Assembly: GCA_963737705.1 (NCBI GenBank)
Contig: CAVTTP010000003.1
Coordinates: forward strand, 124,001 to 188,000
DNA length: 64,000 nucleotides
Source of the DNA: PALSA-607 sp963737705
GTDB lineage: Bacteria > Actinomycetota > Actinomycetes > Acidothermales > Acidothermaceae
Direction of reading: 5' to 3'
This document shows positions 19,369-26,966 of the stretch, piece after piece. Positions within the stretch are counted from its first letter, which is position 1. Every line of letters begins with the position of its first letter. The notes beneath the pieces are model-generated. The model was not told where the DNA came from and searched no databases. It was given only the letters and a program-made list of their open reading frames with translations. A program made the position numbers and the translations under genes.

Positions 19369-19553
19369 CCGCTCTCCCAGCCAGCTCGCGGGCGCAACGA
19401 CGGGCCGAGCGAACGCAGTACTTTGCCGGTGAGCGGGCGTCCGTGGAGGTGGACTGACGCCGGTTCTGGCGGGTCGGTAAGCCAGGCTCAAGACTTCGGA
19501 AATCGTAGTCGACCTCGATATGGACAACTCCTCGACTCCGATTGGTCGCGTGC

Positions 19554-20102
19554 ATGGGCTGGGACATGGAGTTCATTGATCTTGAAGGGGACGGCCCTCG
19601 GTCCTTCGCCGAGGTTTGGGCTCTGATCGAAGAAACCCCAAGGGGCGCGACGCCGACGGCGAACACCCGGCGGCTCATCGGACGGCTACAGATGCGGTTC
19701 CCCGAACCAATCGCGTGGGGATTCACCCCTAGAGGGCGGCTGCTGGGCGCATCGTTTTCGTATGGACGGGTCGACACTGACCTGCTGCTGGCCGAGTTGA
19801 ATGCCGCGCACGCCGCGATGTTCGACTTAGACAACGACACGATCTTCCCCCCGTCCACAATCGACTGGCCTTGGATCGAGGCTGACTGGGTAGTTGGAAG
19901 AACCTTCCCGGAACCCGAAACCGACCGGTCGCCGCGACTGACGACGACCCAGCTAGGTGATCGGGTCGCGCATGACGTGTTCGGCGAAGGCACTGTGGTG
20001 TCCACTGCTGGGTCAGGTCCCGACACCCAAGCGAAAATCGCGTTCGACACTGCCGGAACGAAAACATTCGTTCTGCGATACGCGCACCTTCGGTTGCTGT
20101 AG
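19554..20102 (+). CDS. hypothetical protein with UvrD/PcrA-like C-terminal Tudor domain
   Basis: About 182 aa. The N-terminal 120 residues are unfamiliar, rich in Trp/Phe/Asp (TIDWPWIEADWVVGRTFPEP). The last 48 residues (GDRVAHDVFGEGTVV ... FVLRYAHLRLL) match the small beta-barrel found at the end of UvrD/PcrA helicases, which contacts RNA polymerase in that family. Here it stands without a helicase. Start uncertain: TTG 19542, ATG 19554 or ATG 19566. First gene of the accessory region. Confidence 0.65.
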   Translation: MGWDMEFIDLEGDGPRSFAEVWALIEETPRGATPTANTRRLIGRLQMRFPEPIAWGFTPRGRLLGASFSYGRVDTDLLLAELNAAHAAMFDLDNDTIFPPSTIDWPWIEADWVVGRTFPEPETDRSPRLTTTQLGDRVAHDVFGEGTVVSTAGSGPDTQAKIAFDTAGTKTFVLRYAHLRLL

Positions 20103-20142
20103 CTACCAGGCGGCTCCCAGAGGCCTTTTCGTGACGCTCACT

Positions 20143-20186
20143 CGTGCCGCAAATCACGCGCGTCGCCGTCTGTTCGGTACGGTGTC
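20143..20186 (+). repeat. dispersed intergenic repeat, copy 1 (degenerate)
   Basis: TGCCGCAAATCACGCGCGT at 20145 resembles the family core TGCCGCGATGACGCGCGTTC. It lies just after the Tudor-tail gene. Confidence 0.4.
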
Positions 20187-20537
20187 ACGATCCCGGGTCA
20201 GGCTCGCCGCAGTAGGCGATCTCCTTGCCCATCGCCATGGCTGCTGCGCGATCCGCGCGCCACTTTTGGTAGCCGAAACCGAACGGGATGGGCTGGCGGG
20301 CGAACACAAGCAGGCATTCGTAGAAGTACGGCGCGGACCGCGAATCGGCGGCCTCACGGAGCGACTGACACACACGCGCGCGTTGAGCAGGGTTGCCCAA
20401 CGCGACCTGGCGCGAATGTTCCCACACAAGGCTCGCCAACGGCTCGGGGGCTACCTCGTCTTGGATGCGGCCCCACGTGATGAGTAACGCAACTCTCCTG
20501 CGGCGAGTTCGACCTCAACTGCCACGACATCGTCCAT
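20185..20537 (-). pseudogene. hypothetical protein with one-base frameshift
   Basis: Short protein of unknown function. The N-terminus MDDVVAVEVELAAGEL is read from the ATG at 20537, and the remainder (RIQDEVAPEPLASLVWEHSRQVALG ... MAMGKEIAYCGEPDPGS) is in another frame. The span is 353 nt, one base short of 118 codons, so one missing base between about 20460 and 20485 would restore a 117-aa protein. Amino-acid composition is protein-like in both parts. Could be decayed or a base-calling error. No family recognised. Confidence 0.55.
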
Positions 20538-20646
20538 GGCAAGACCTTGCCCCATCGGGAGGGGCTGTGCCACGCGGCCGACGGCAGAAACGCGATCATC
20601 TAGCCGCTGAGCGCGCGGTTGTCCAAGGATCTGAAAGGCTCCTCAT

Positions 20647-20952
20647 GTGGCTGACACCGACGTTCTCTGGGGCGGCAGACTCTCGTCGCTCACGCTTGAC
20701 CCAATCGCGTGGAGACTGTCTGCTGAGGTCGAGGTAACGAGAGGCACGGCTTCACGCCGCTACACGGTCGTACTCGACGAGGTCCGGGAGCTTCGAGCGA
20801 GCCGGGGTATTCCGCTGCCTTGGAGTTACGCGGAGCTCACCGAAGTGCACGTCGCGCCAGCGCCCGACGGCCTGGTGGTCGAGTTCCTTCTCTGGGGTGA
20901 CGACACCATGAGCGCAGCGTGCGCTCGGATAGCTGTCACTCCAGGCCGGTGA
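20647..20952 (+). CDS. hypothetical protein, 101 aa
   Basis: Small soluble protein of unknown function, likely GTG start. Alternating hydrophobic beta-like segments (LTLDPIAWRLSAEVEV, RRYTVVLDEVRELRASRG, LTEVHVAPAPDGLVVEFLLWG) suggest a compact beta-sheet fold. No motif recognised. It stands alone and is followed at once by a clear copy of the dispersed repeat. Confidence 0.6.
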   Translation: MADTDVLWGGRLSSLTLDPIAWRLSAEVEVTRGTASRRYTVVLDEVRELRASRGIPLPWSYAELTEVHVAPAPDGLVVEFLLWGDDTMSAACARIAVTPGR

Positions 20953-20971
20953 CTGCGGCGCGGCCGCATAC

Positions 20972-21018
20972 ATCCTGTAATGCCGCAATGACGCGCCTTA
21001 CGCCGTGCCGGCACGTGA
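20972..21018 (+). repeat. dispersed intergenic repeat, copy 2
   Basis: ATCCTGTAATGCCGCAATGA starts the copy and CGCGCCTTACGCCGTGCCGG follows. The core differs from the consensus at one base in the first 14. Confidence 0.6.
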
Positions 21019-21050
21019 GTAAGCAAGGCCGAGGCGGGTAGTCGGTGATC

Positions 21051-21206
21051 ATGAAACAGAGGTGGCACTGGTTCCTTCCAGTTGCGGTCGGGATCTGGGC
21101 GGCGGCGGTTTTGATACTCGACAACGACGCACTCGTCCGCGCCCTGGCCGGCGCCGCATTGGTGCTCACGCTTACTGGCAGCTGGCTCATCTCGCGCGGT
21201 CGGTAG
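21051..21206 (+). CDS. tiny two-TM membrane protein, 51 aa
   Basis: Begins MKQRWHWFLPVAVGIWAAAV, continues with LILDNDALVRALAG and ends in ISRGR. Two hydrophobic stretches (about residues 8-21 and 33-47) separated by a short charged loop. Unknown function. Its 3' half plus downstream flank (21118-21225) recurs at 36838-36945 with about 88 % identity and no gaps, which supports the frame as real: in the second copy the reading frame stays open. Confidence 0.6.
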   Translation: MKQRWHWFLPVAVGIWAAAVLILDNDALVRALAGAALVLTLTGSWLISRGR

Positions 21207-21225
21207 CCGCTCATATGCGCGGGAG
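21118..21225 (+). repeat. 108-bp duplicated segment, copy A
   Basis: Matches 36838-36945 base for base with 13 mismatches and no indels, offset exactly 15,720 bp. It covers the end of the 51-aa membrane protein gene and 19 bp after its stop. Confidence 0.85.
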
Positions 21226-21341
21226 GCGGTAACGGCGGTCGCTCCAATAACTGGATCTGTCGTGAAGACGTGGCTTAGGTCGCGAGAGGCCCGACGATAG
21301 GTCACACTCGCCGTCCCCAGGCGAACGTTATGTTGTCGGCC

Positions 21342-21473
21342 ATGAACAGGCACGCACTCGTCGTCGCGATCTCCACCGGTCAACACAAGAGCGCCGATTG
21401 GCCGGTATTCGTCATCGGCATTGTTGTAGTCCTGCTTATCGTGGGCATCTCCGCATGGTTCAAACACCGGTAG
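21342..21473 (+). CDS. tiny single-TM membrane protein, 43 aa
   Basis: N-terminal MNRHALVVAISTGQHKSADW, then one strong TM helix (PVFVIGIVVVLLIVGISAWF) and a KHR tail. An in-frame ATG at 21330 would add four residues. Function unknown; a copy of the short repeat family (TGCCGCTGTGAC form) follows. Called on composition and position only. Confidence 0.5.
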   Translation: MNRHALVVAISTGQHKSADWPVFVIGIVVVLLIVGISAWFKHR

Positions 21474-21514
21474 CGACCACGCAGCCGCAATCGAACGTCG
21501 ATGGAACGCACTCT

Positions 21515-21546
21515 CTTGCCGCTGTGACATCCGAGTCGTCACGTCG
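21515..21546 (+). repeat. dispersed intergenic repeat, copy 3 (TGCCGCTGTGAC form)
   Basis: CTCTTGCCGCTGTGACATCC sits about 40 bp after the 43-aa membrane protein gene. This is the second sequence form of the repeat. Confidence 0.5.
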
Positions 21547-21639
21547 ACCTGTTGAGTCGCTGATCGCCGAAGGGGCATCATCTTTCACACCGACCGCGGC
21601 TCGGGCGAGCGTCTGCGTGGCACTCGACCGATAGTTGGC

Positions 21640-21879
21640 GTGCCGCGGCATTACGGTGTAACCGTGCCTATCTTCGATGCGGTTTTGGTGCTCGCGGTAG
21701 CGATCGCGGTCGTCGCGGTGTGGGGATTGAGCATGCGCCTGGTCGGGCAAGTTGCCGAGGAGTTCGGGGAGGATCCCGCACGGTGGCGGCTTCTAATGTT
21801 GCCATTCGGCGTACTCGGGCCGGTGGTGGCACGCGTGTTGCTTAGCCGAAACAACGGCGGTCGCGGCGGCTTCTCCTAA
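21640..21879 (+). CDS. small membrane protein, up to 79 aa
   Basis: One long hydrophobic helix (FDAVLVLAVAIAVVAVWGL) and a second shorter one (LLMLPFGVLGPVVARVLL), with an acidic loop between (AEEFGEDPARW). Likely inner-membrane protein of unknown role. A GTG at 21664 (MPIFDAVLV) is an equally good start. Third consecutive tiny membrane protein on the + strand; a well-conserved dispersed repeat follows. Confidence 0.6.
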   Translation: MPRHYGVTVPIFDAVLVLAVAIAVVAVWGLSMRLVGQVAEEFGEDPARWRLLMLPFGVLGPVVARVLLSRNNGGRGGFS

Positions 21880-21960
21880 GCCCGCCTGCCGAAGTGAGGG
21901 ATCGTTCCATCTCACTGGGCAGCTAGCTGCAGTGTCCCGTAGCCCGCGACCCATCGGTGA

Positions 21961-22006
21961 CACATCCGCTATTGCCGCGATGACGCGCGTTCAGTCGTGC
22001 GAGATC
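21961..22006 (+). repeat. dispersed intergenic repeat, copy 4 (consensus-like)
   Basis: CACATCCGCTATTGCCGCGA opens the copy and TGACGCGCGTTCAGTCGTGC follows. This copy carries the consensus core TGCCGCGATGACGCGCGTTC without change. Confidence 0.7.
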
Positions 22007-22168
22007 CGATAGCTGCTCAGGTGCTCTTTCGAGCCGCGTTCCGGCTGGATTTCCCCGTCGCACGCTCCACCCAGATTGTCGTTCTGGATCGGGCGTGTGG
22101 GGTATGGGACCATCGCCGAACGGGTTGGACGAGTGCGTGCCTGAGCGCGAAGCGAGGGGAGTCAGCGG

Positions 22169-22627
22169 ATGTCCGAGGTCAACAAGGAGCTTGTCCGGCG
22201 TCATTTCGAAGAGATCTGGAATCAGCGGAACCTGGCGGCCTGCGACGAGTTGATGGCCGAGGACTTCGTGGAGAACGCAGCGGCTCCTTTTGCACCCGCA
22301 AGCCCTGGGCGGGTCAACGGACCGGCGGCGATGCGTGGAACTGTCGCGTGGCTGACGGCCCAGTTCCCCGATATTCGGATGGAGGTGGAGTCGCTCGTCG
22401 CCGAAGATGACCTTGTCGCCGCCCGGGTGATGAGCCGCGGCACCAACGTCGGTCAGGTCGATGGTGGGCCTCCTGCCACAGGCAAGGCATTCGCCGCGAG
22501 TCAAAGCCACTGGTTCAGAGTCGCCGACGGCAAGCTGTGTGAGCACTGGGCCACCCGAGATGACCTGTCAGCCATGCTGCAACTCGGCGTGATTCAGCCC
22601 CCCGGTCCGCCGCCCGCCGCCCGATAA
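22169..22627 (+). CDS. SnoaL-like / ester-cyclase family protein
   Basis: 152 aa, NTF2-like fold. The start MSEVNKELVRRHFEEIWNQRNL and the motif DELMAEDFVENAA are typical of SnoaL/ester cyclase proteins, as are FPDIRMEVESLVAEDDLVAARV and the tail GKLCEHWATRDDLSAMLQLG. Small cytoplasmic enzyme or binding protein; the substrate cannot be told. A purine-rich GGGGAG precedes the ATG. Single gene. Confidence 0.85.
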   Translation: MSEVNKELVRRHFEEIWNQRNLAACDELMAEDFVENAAAPFAPASPGRVNGPAAMRGTVAWLTAQFPDIRMEVESLVAEDDLVAARVMSRGTNVGQVDGGPPATGKAFAASQSHWFRVADGKLCEHWATRDDLSAMLQLGVIQPPGPPPAAR

Positions 22628-22934
22628 ATCACTGCACGGCACTTGCACATTGACGCGCCACAACAAGGTGACCAACGTGCAGTACATCGATACCGGCGAC
22701 GCTCACGGTGGGTGGATGACTAGCCGCTAGCGTCGCCAGAATGCCGGCGTCCGAACATCTGCCGCTGTGACGTACCTTTTTTGGCGGCTTGACGCGGCGC
22801 TATCTCCCGTTCGGCATGCGCGAACGGCGACTCGAGTCTCGACTCTCACAGAAGTGTGAGCTTGTCGGATGCCCGATGTCGGCGCGGCGTCGCCTGGCAC
22901 ACTCGCCTTAGCCTTCGGTAGGAAGGAGATGGAC
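22628..22934. other. 307-bp intergenic stretch
   Basis: Contains a TGCCGCTGTGAC form of the repeat (22752-22775) followed by six Ts, a CCGTTCG/CGAACGG hairpin near 22806-22827, and an AAGGAG Shine-Dalgarno at about 22923 for the next gene. No gene seen. Confidence 0.6.
22752..22775 (+). repeat. dispersed intergenic repeat, copy 5 (TGCCGCTGTGAC form)
   Basis: GAACATCTGCCGCTGTGACG followed closely by a six-T run (22777-22782). This is the only copy with a T-run and could terminate transcription. Confidence 0.5.
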
Positions 22935-23537
22935 ATGCAAGGTGCTGACGTGTTGCAAGCGGCGGATTCCTGCCGGGAGTTGCTGGCATCGGCTGTCGGG
23001 GCGGACTGGGGGCGCCCGGTGCCCGGCCTTGACTGGACGGTGGCACGGACTGTGGCTCACGCGGCGAACGGACCCCTGTGGTATGCGCTGGACATCTGGA
23101 GCGGTCCCACAGATGACGCCGCGTTCGAGCTGACCGTGAAGTGCGACGCATCAAACGCCGCCCTGCTCTTAAGCCTTACCAACGCCGCACGGGTGTGCGC
23201 GGCGAGCATCGACGCCGCGCCGCCCACTACGCGGGGTTTCCATCCTGCGGGATCACCCGATTCGAGCGGATTCGCGGCGCTGGCTTGTGACGAGCTGCTC
23301 GTGCACACCCACGATGCCGCGAAGGGGCTGGGCCTTGACTTCACACCCGATCGCGACCTCGCCGCCCGTGTGCTGGCCCGTCTGTTTCCGTGGGCCGATG
23401 CTGGTGAGGACCCGTGGTGGACCTTGCTGTGGGCGAACGGACGCCCCGATCTGCTGGGACGACCACAGCAAAGCGGGTGGGAATGGCATTGCGCCCCCCT
23501 CGCGGAATGGGACGGGAGCCGGTCGCAATCCCGCTGA
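22935..23537 (+). CDS. maleylpyruvate isomerase-fold (DinB-like) protein
   Basis: About 200 aa. N-terminal four-helix segment with LLASAVGADWGRPVPGLDWTVARTVAHAANG, the mycothiol-dependent maleylpyruvate isomerase/DinB arrangement with a metal-site-type histidine, and a second in ELLVHTHDAAKGLGLDF. The family is thiol-dependent transferases of actinobacteria, often of unknown substrate. Start set at 22935 because AAGGAG lies six bases upstream; the ATG at 22929 and a longer form are possible. Confidence 0.8.
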   Translation: MQGADVLQAADSCRELLASAVGADWGRPVPGLDWTVARTVAHAANGPLWYALDIWSGPTDDAAFELTVKCDASNAALLLSLTNAARVCAASIDAAPPTTRGFHPAGSPDSSGFAALACDELLVHTHDAAKGLGLDFTPDRDLAARVLARLFPWADAGEDPWWTLLWANGRPDLLGRPQQSGWEWHCAPLAEWDGSRSQSR

Positions 23538-23693
23538 TCCAAACAGCGGACGTAACGCCTCGGGAGGTAGGAGGCGACTGAATAAGCGAACTCCTGCTTC
23601 TCCCTTGGCTAGGCCGGTGCAATCGGATGTGACAGCGGTCAGCCACAGCGGCAGAGGCCGCGCACCCTTGGCGGCATAGAACATTCGATGGGT

Positions 23694-23791
23694 TGGAGAA
23701 CACGGCCCTTACTCAACACCAGGCCGCATTCGTCGAAGACCTCGATCGTCGCGGAACTCTTATGCGGGTCCATCCCGATGATCACACCCAT
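23694..23791 (-). pseudogene. IS110-family transposase, N-terminal fragment
   Basis: From the ATG at 23791 on the minus strand the sequence reads MGVIIGMDPHKSSATIEVFD and goes on with ECGLVLSKGR. This is the DEDD-type start of IS110/IS116/IS902 transposases, including the first catalytic Asp in GMDPHK. A good ribosome site (AGGAGG) lies upstream, as in an intact element. Homology fades after about 33 residues and a stop follows; the rest of the transposase and its Tnp20 domain are absent. A truncated relic left by deletion or imprecise insertion. Confidence 0.7.
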
Positions 23792-24015
23792 CGGCTTCCT
23801 CCTCATCAAACGGCGAACGATGACACAAGGAGGGCACCGCTAATTCGAGTAAGACAAAGCCCTTTCCAGCCTCTCCTGGCACGGTGTCCGACGAGACCGC
23901 ACGCCAGATGAGAGCCACACCTATGACACCGGTGGGCAGCCGCGATGTGAGAGCGTCCGGTCGAACGCCTAGACCGAGTCTGGACAGACACCGATCCTGC
24001 GACAAGTCCCTAAGT

Positions 24016-24053
24016 AGCGGCGATGACACGCGTTCGAGCGATCGATGAGCGGG
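24016..24053 (+). repeat. dispersed intergenic repeat, copy 6
   Basis: AGCGGCGATGACACGCGTTC then GAGCGATCGATGAGCGG. It ends in TCGA-GCGA-TCGA, a small hairpin in the same place as that of copy 9. Confidence 0.6.
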
Positions 24054-24081
24054 TGGTGCCTGGTGTTGCGATGATGTTGGT

Positions 24082-24945
24082 GTGGAGTCGTGGCGATCGC
24101 CGGTGGCAAGGTCGGTGCAGTCGGCAGTAGAGGTTGCCCGGTTCTTCGGCGTGGATTGCAGCGACCCGTTTGTGCTGTCGGATGGAGCCAGCGTCGTGGT
24201 CCACCTTCGGCCAGCCCCGGTCGTTGCGAAGGTTTCAGCGATGACCGCGAGTGTTCGTTTGGACCCAGCCGTGGGGCTTAGCAACGAAGTTGAGGTAGCC
24301 GCGTATCTGGCTGGGGCAGGAGTCGCGGTGGTGGAGCCCGCTGACATGATCGCCGCCGGTGTGCATCGCCACGAGGGCACCGTGATGACGTTTTGGCGTT
24401 ACCTCCAACATGACAAGTCTGCCCGGCCCGACGCGCTTACCGCCGGGCAGACCCTTCGCCGACTGCACGACGTGTTGGTGGACTGTCCTGTCGCTCTACC
24501 TGAACTTCGGCGACTTGGTGATGTCGACGGGTTCCTCGACGGTGTCGCGCAATCGATCGGAATAGCTGCACAAGACCAAGCTCGGCTGCGCCGCGAGCAT
24601 GAGCAGCTATCAGTTCAGCTGCAAGAGTCTCGGGCTGAGGTGCAGGTTCTGCACGGTGACGCGGGCCTTGGCAATCTCCACTTCACCGCGAAAGGTTGGA
24701 CCTGGTTCGATCTCGAAGATACCTGTCGCGGGCCGGCTGCATGGGACGTTGCGTATGCGCTCGCAGGCAGCCAACTGGACAGACGGTCGTTCCTGAACGG
24801 GTACGACCGTGACATCGACCCTGAAACGCTGCGGATCTGCGAGAGACTCCGACGCCTTCATCTCACGGTCTGGTACTGCCTGTACGCCGAACAGCTGCCT
24901 GAACATCGCAGCCGCGCCCGCGAACTGCTCGCCAGCTGGCGCTAA
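24082..24945 (+). CDS. aminoglycoside phosphotransferase (APH)-fold kinase
   Basis: Cytoplasmic small-molecule kinase, 287 aa, GTG start. Lys in APVVAKVSA for ATP binding; Brenner-type catalytic loop VLHGDAGLGNLHF with Asp as base and Asn for metal; DLED in place of the DFG-like metal motif; then GPAAWDVAYALAGSQLDRRSF. The family contains antibiotic kinases and many uncharacterised sugar or choline kinases, and nothing here says which. Single gene. Confidence 0.87.
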   Translation: MESWRSPVARSVQSAVEVARFFGVDCSDPFVLSDGASVVVHLRPAPVVAKVSAMTASVRLDPAVGLSNEVEVAAYLAGAGVAVVEPADMIAAGVHRHEGTVMTFWRYLQHDKSARPDALTAGQTLRRLHDVLVDCPVALPELRRLGDVDGFLDGVAQSIGIAAQDQARLRREHEQLSVQLQESRAEVQVLHGDAGLGNLHFTAKGWTWFDLEDTCRGPAAWDVAYALAGSQLDRRSFLNGYDRDIDPETLRICERLRRLHLTVWYCLYAEQLPEHRSRARELLASWR

Positions 24946-24966
24946 CCCACCCCAAAATGCCCGACT

Positions 24967-25016
24967 CAACATCCGCGTCTGCCGCTTAGACGGTCGTTTG
25001 AAGTCCGTCGATGCGC
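24967..25016 (+). repeat. dispersed intergenic repeat, copy 7 (divergent)
   Basis: CAACATCCGCGTCTGCCGCT then TAGACGGTCGTTTGAAG. It keeps the left flank CATCCGC and the TGCCGCT core. It starts with ACTCAAC. Confidence 0.45.
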
Positions 25017-25058
25017 GCAGCGAGCGGCTGGCCTACTAGCTGCTCCATAGTGGTGGAC

Positions 25059-25793
25059 ATGACATCTGGGGATGGGCGGGAGAGGGTCGACGCACTGCAC
25101 ATTCAGTGGTTTTGCACGCACGAGATGGACGGGTTCACCCGCCTCGACCGATGGCTTTCGACGGTGCGCTCTGAGCTCCCCGATGCGTTGCCGGTTCGTT
25201 TCCAAAGCCGTGACGGCTCGTCCACCTTCGAATGGAGTGAGCGGATGTTGTTCCGGGACGCAGCCCGAGCCGGAAGTGTCTCTTGGGAAGCGAGTCCGCC
25301 ATTCTTCGGTGGATTCATCGTCGGCATTAGGTCACCGCTCCAGAAGCGATCTCCGCCATTCGTCTCAGTGACTATCAACGTCAACTACTGGACCATGCTC
25401 GATGACCCAATGATGCGGCAGGTCTTTGCATCGGTCGGCAGCATCGGTGAAGCACTCGGAGCCTTCTATGCGATGGGTCTGCATGACGAGAACTTCTTCC
25501 TTGGTGAGGGTCGCCTCGCGCATGGTGCCGGCAGCAAGGCACCCAGGCCGTACGTCATGGACCAAGATCATTGGCTCGGGTTGCCGTGGAAAGGCGTCGA
25601 TTTCGAATGGTTCGGGCCACCCTATGTGCCGCTCATCGGCGAACCAGCACGCATACACGGAGAAGGATCGGGCGGCGGGATATTCATGCGGTACAACAGC
25701 GCCGAGGAGCGATTCGCCCTGCTTCCCGTTCCGTTGCTTGCCACTTACCCAGATGGCGGCCCGGCGGCGACCATTCCTACGGCACTGTCGTAA
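25059..25793 (+). CDS. hypothetical protein, about 244 aa
   Basis: Soluble protein, unusually rich in Trp, Phe and Tyr (HIQWFCTHEMDGF, FEWSERMLF, FEWFGPPYVPLI), with a FVSVTINVNYWTM strand in the middle. Neither signal peptide nor TM segment. The overall look recalls polymorphic-toxin immunity proteins of the Imm52 kind, but I do not recognise it with confidence. Start chosen at the ATG 25059 (MTSGDGRERVD); an upstream in-frame ATG at 25011 overlaps the repeat copy. Confidence 0.65.
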   Translation: MTSGDGRERVDALHIQWFCTHEMDGFTRLDRWLSTVRSELPDALPVRFQSRDGSSTFEWSERMLFRDAARAGSVSWEASPPFFGGFIVGIRSPLQKRSPPFVSVTINVNYWTMLDDPMMRQVFASVGSIGEALGAFYAMGLHDENFFLGEGRLAHGAGSKAPRPYVMDQDHWLGLPWKGVDFEWFGPPYVPLIGEPARIHGEGSGGGIFMRYNSAEERFALLPVPLLATYPDGGPAATIPTALS

Positions 25794-25867
25794 CTCCGAG
25801 TCCGAGACGGTGCCGCCAGGGGTCGGGAAAAGGCGATCACCGGTTCGCTCGCACGCATCACTCAACG

Positions 25868-25895
25868 CACTCCTTTGCCGCTGGTCGGGGGTTGC
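25868..25895 (+). repeat. dispersed intergenic repeat, copy 8 (weak)
   Basis: CTCCTTTGCCGCTGGTCG, preceded by ACTCAACGCA. Only the TGCCGCT core is kept. Lies between convergent genes. Confidence 0.3.
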
Positions 25896-25908
25896 GCGCG
25901 GGTGGATT

Positions 25909-26322
25909 TCAGTCGTGTAGGACGGGCGTATAGGAGATACCGATGATCGCGCCTTCGGGTGACTGCAATCGCGCAACCGTCTGGCCCCATGGCTCCTCAC
26001 GAGGCTCGTGCAGCAGCGCATAGCCGTCGTGGGCCAGCTGTTGGGACGCGGGCGCAACCGCATCGGCGCTTCCCACGTCGAACTCGATGCTGACCTGCGG
26101 TACCGGCAAATCTGCAGGCCACTGATCGGTTCCGAAGCAGGCCTGAGCGGCTTGTGAGATCGGCCAAATCCCGAACGACTTGCAGCCGGCAATCTGCTCG
26201 CTGTGGTAGTAGCCGCGGCCCTCGCCTTGCAGTGGCAGGCCCAGCGCTCCGGCGTACAAATTGCGGCTGGCGACCGGATCGGGAGCGATCACCGCCACGG
26301 TGGCCAGAAACTCGATGTTCAC
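25909..26322 (-). CDS. VOC (glyoxalase/bleomycin-resistance) family protein
   Basis: 137 aa single VOC module pair: a beta-alpha-beta start (LATVAVIAPDPVASRNLYAGALGLPL), the central EGRGYYHSEQ region, VSIEFDVGSADAV and the ending EEPWGQTVARLQSPEGAIIGISYTP with the usual metal-site glutamate. The family includes metalloenzymes and drug-binding proteins; no specific ligand can be assigned. Minus-strand single gene. Confidence 0.85.
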   Translation of the reverse strand: MNIEFLATVAVIAPDPVASRNLYAGALGLPLQGEGRGYYHSEQIAGCKSFGIWPISQAAQACFGTDQWPADLPVPQVSIEFDVGSADAVAPASQQLAHDGYALLHEPREEPWGQTVARLQSPEGAIIGISYTPVLHD

Positions 26323-26394
26323 AACCCTTCCTCGCCTTCTCGATGGCTAAGACAGCACATCGCCAACATGCCCCAAGGCAGCTGCCCCTGAACG

Positions 26395-26417
26395 CGCGCA
26401 TTTGCGGCGATGACGAG
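26395..26417 (+). repeat. dispersed intergenic repeat fragment
   Basis: GCGCGCATTTGCGGCGATGA then CGAG, on the upstream side of the minus-strand VOC gene. Confidence 0.4.
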
Positions 26418-26466
26418 TACAGCGACAACTTCCCGCTCGGAGCGTCGCCCGGGCGATGGAAAGAAA

Positions 26467-26688
26467 CTAAGCTCGGTCCACCGATCTTCGGGACCTGGCG
26501 CGTCGTCGCGCTGCGGGTACCCTCGCGATCTGGACGACAGCGACCGATGCCAGTACGAGTGCAATCAGCAATTGAAAAGCTGTTGGGTCGAGTGCGTAGA
26601 CGCCCCAGAAGCACAAGTCGGTCAACACTGCGACGACCGCCAACGCCACCTGTATTTCGGGCGTCGTCGTCCGCGATCGGTGCTGCAC
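26467..26688 (-). CDS. small two-TM membrane protein, 73 aa
   Basis: Polar start (MQHRSRTTTPE), then IQVALAVVAVLTDLCFWGVYAL and FQLLIALVLASVAVVQIA as two TM helices, and a very basic tail (RRRARSRRSVDR). A hairpin membrane protein with the basic end probably in the cytoplasm. Unknown function. The neighbouring 278 bp upstream shows no other gene. Confidence 0.6.
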   Translation of the reverse strand: MQHRSRTTTPEIQVALAVVAVLTDLCFWGVYALDPTAFQLLIALVLASVAVVQIARVPAARRRARSRRSVDRA

Positions 26689-26913
26689 AGGTCACGGCCT
26701 ACCCGATGTGCTCCGATCACACGCCTTTCCAGCCCGCCAACATCGCCCTGAGAGATGCATAATCTGCCGGAGAGATTTGGTGCGGGCATCCGCCTAGCGG
26801 AGACGACAACCCGCCTTTGCTGGCTCGCCGCTACTGGTCGCGCGGTCGCCGCGACGAACGCAGCCGCCCAACAGCGTAGTGCGATTGGCTGTGAACCGAT
26901 CCGGATCAATTGA

Positions 26914-26961
26914 CTATCCGCTTCTGCTGCGATGACGTGCGTTCGGTCGTGCCGATGAGCG
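26914..26961 (+). repeat. dispersed intergenic repeat, copy 9 (long form)
   Basis: TATCCGCTTCTGCTGCGATG then ACGTGCGTTCGGTCGTGCCG and ATGAGCGC. It shows the TCGG-TCGTG-CCGA hairpin clearly and is the best view of the right half of the repeat. Confidence 0.7.
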
Positions 26962-26966
26962 CGCTG

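Larger units (their letters stand above)
23538..24081. other. 544-bp non-coding stretch with IS110 relic
   Basis: No intact gene. It holds the first codons of an IS110-type transposase in reverse (about 23694-23791), the matching upstream non-coding segment (about 23792-24000), and a dispersed-repeat copy at 24016-24053. Confidence 0.65.
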
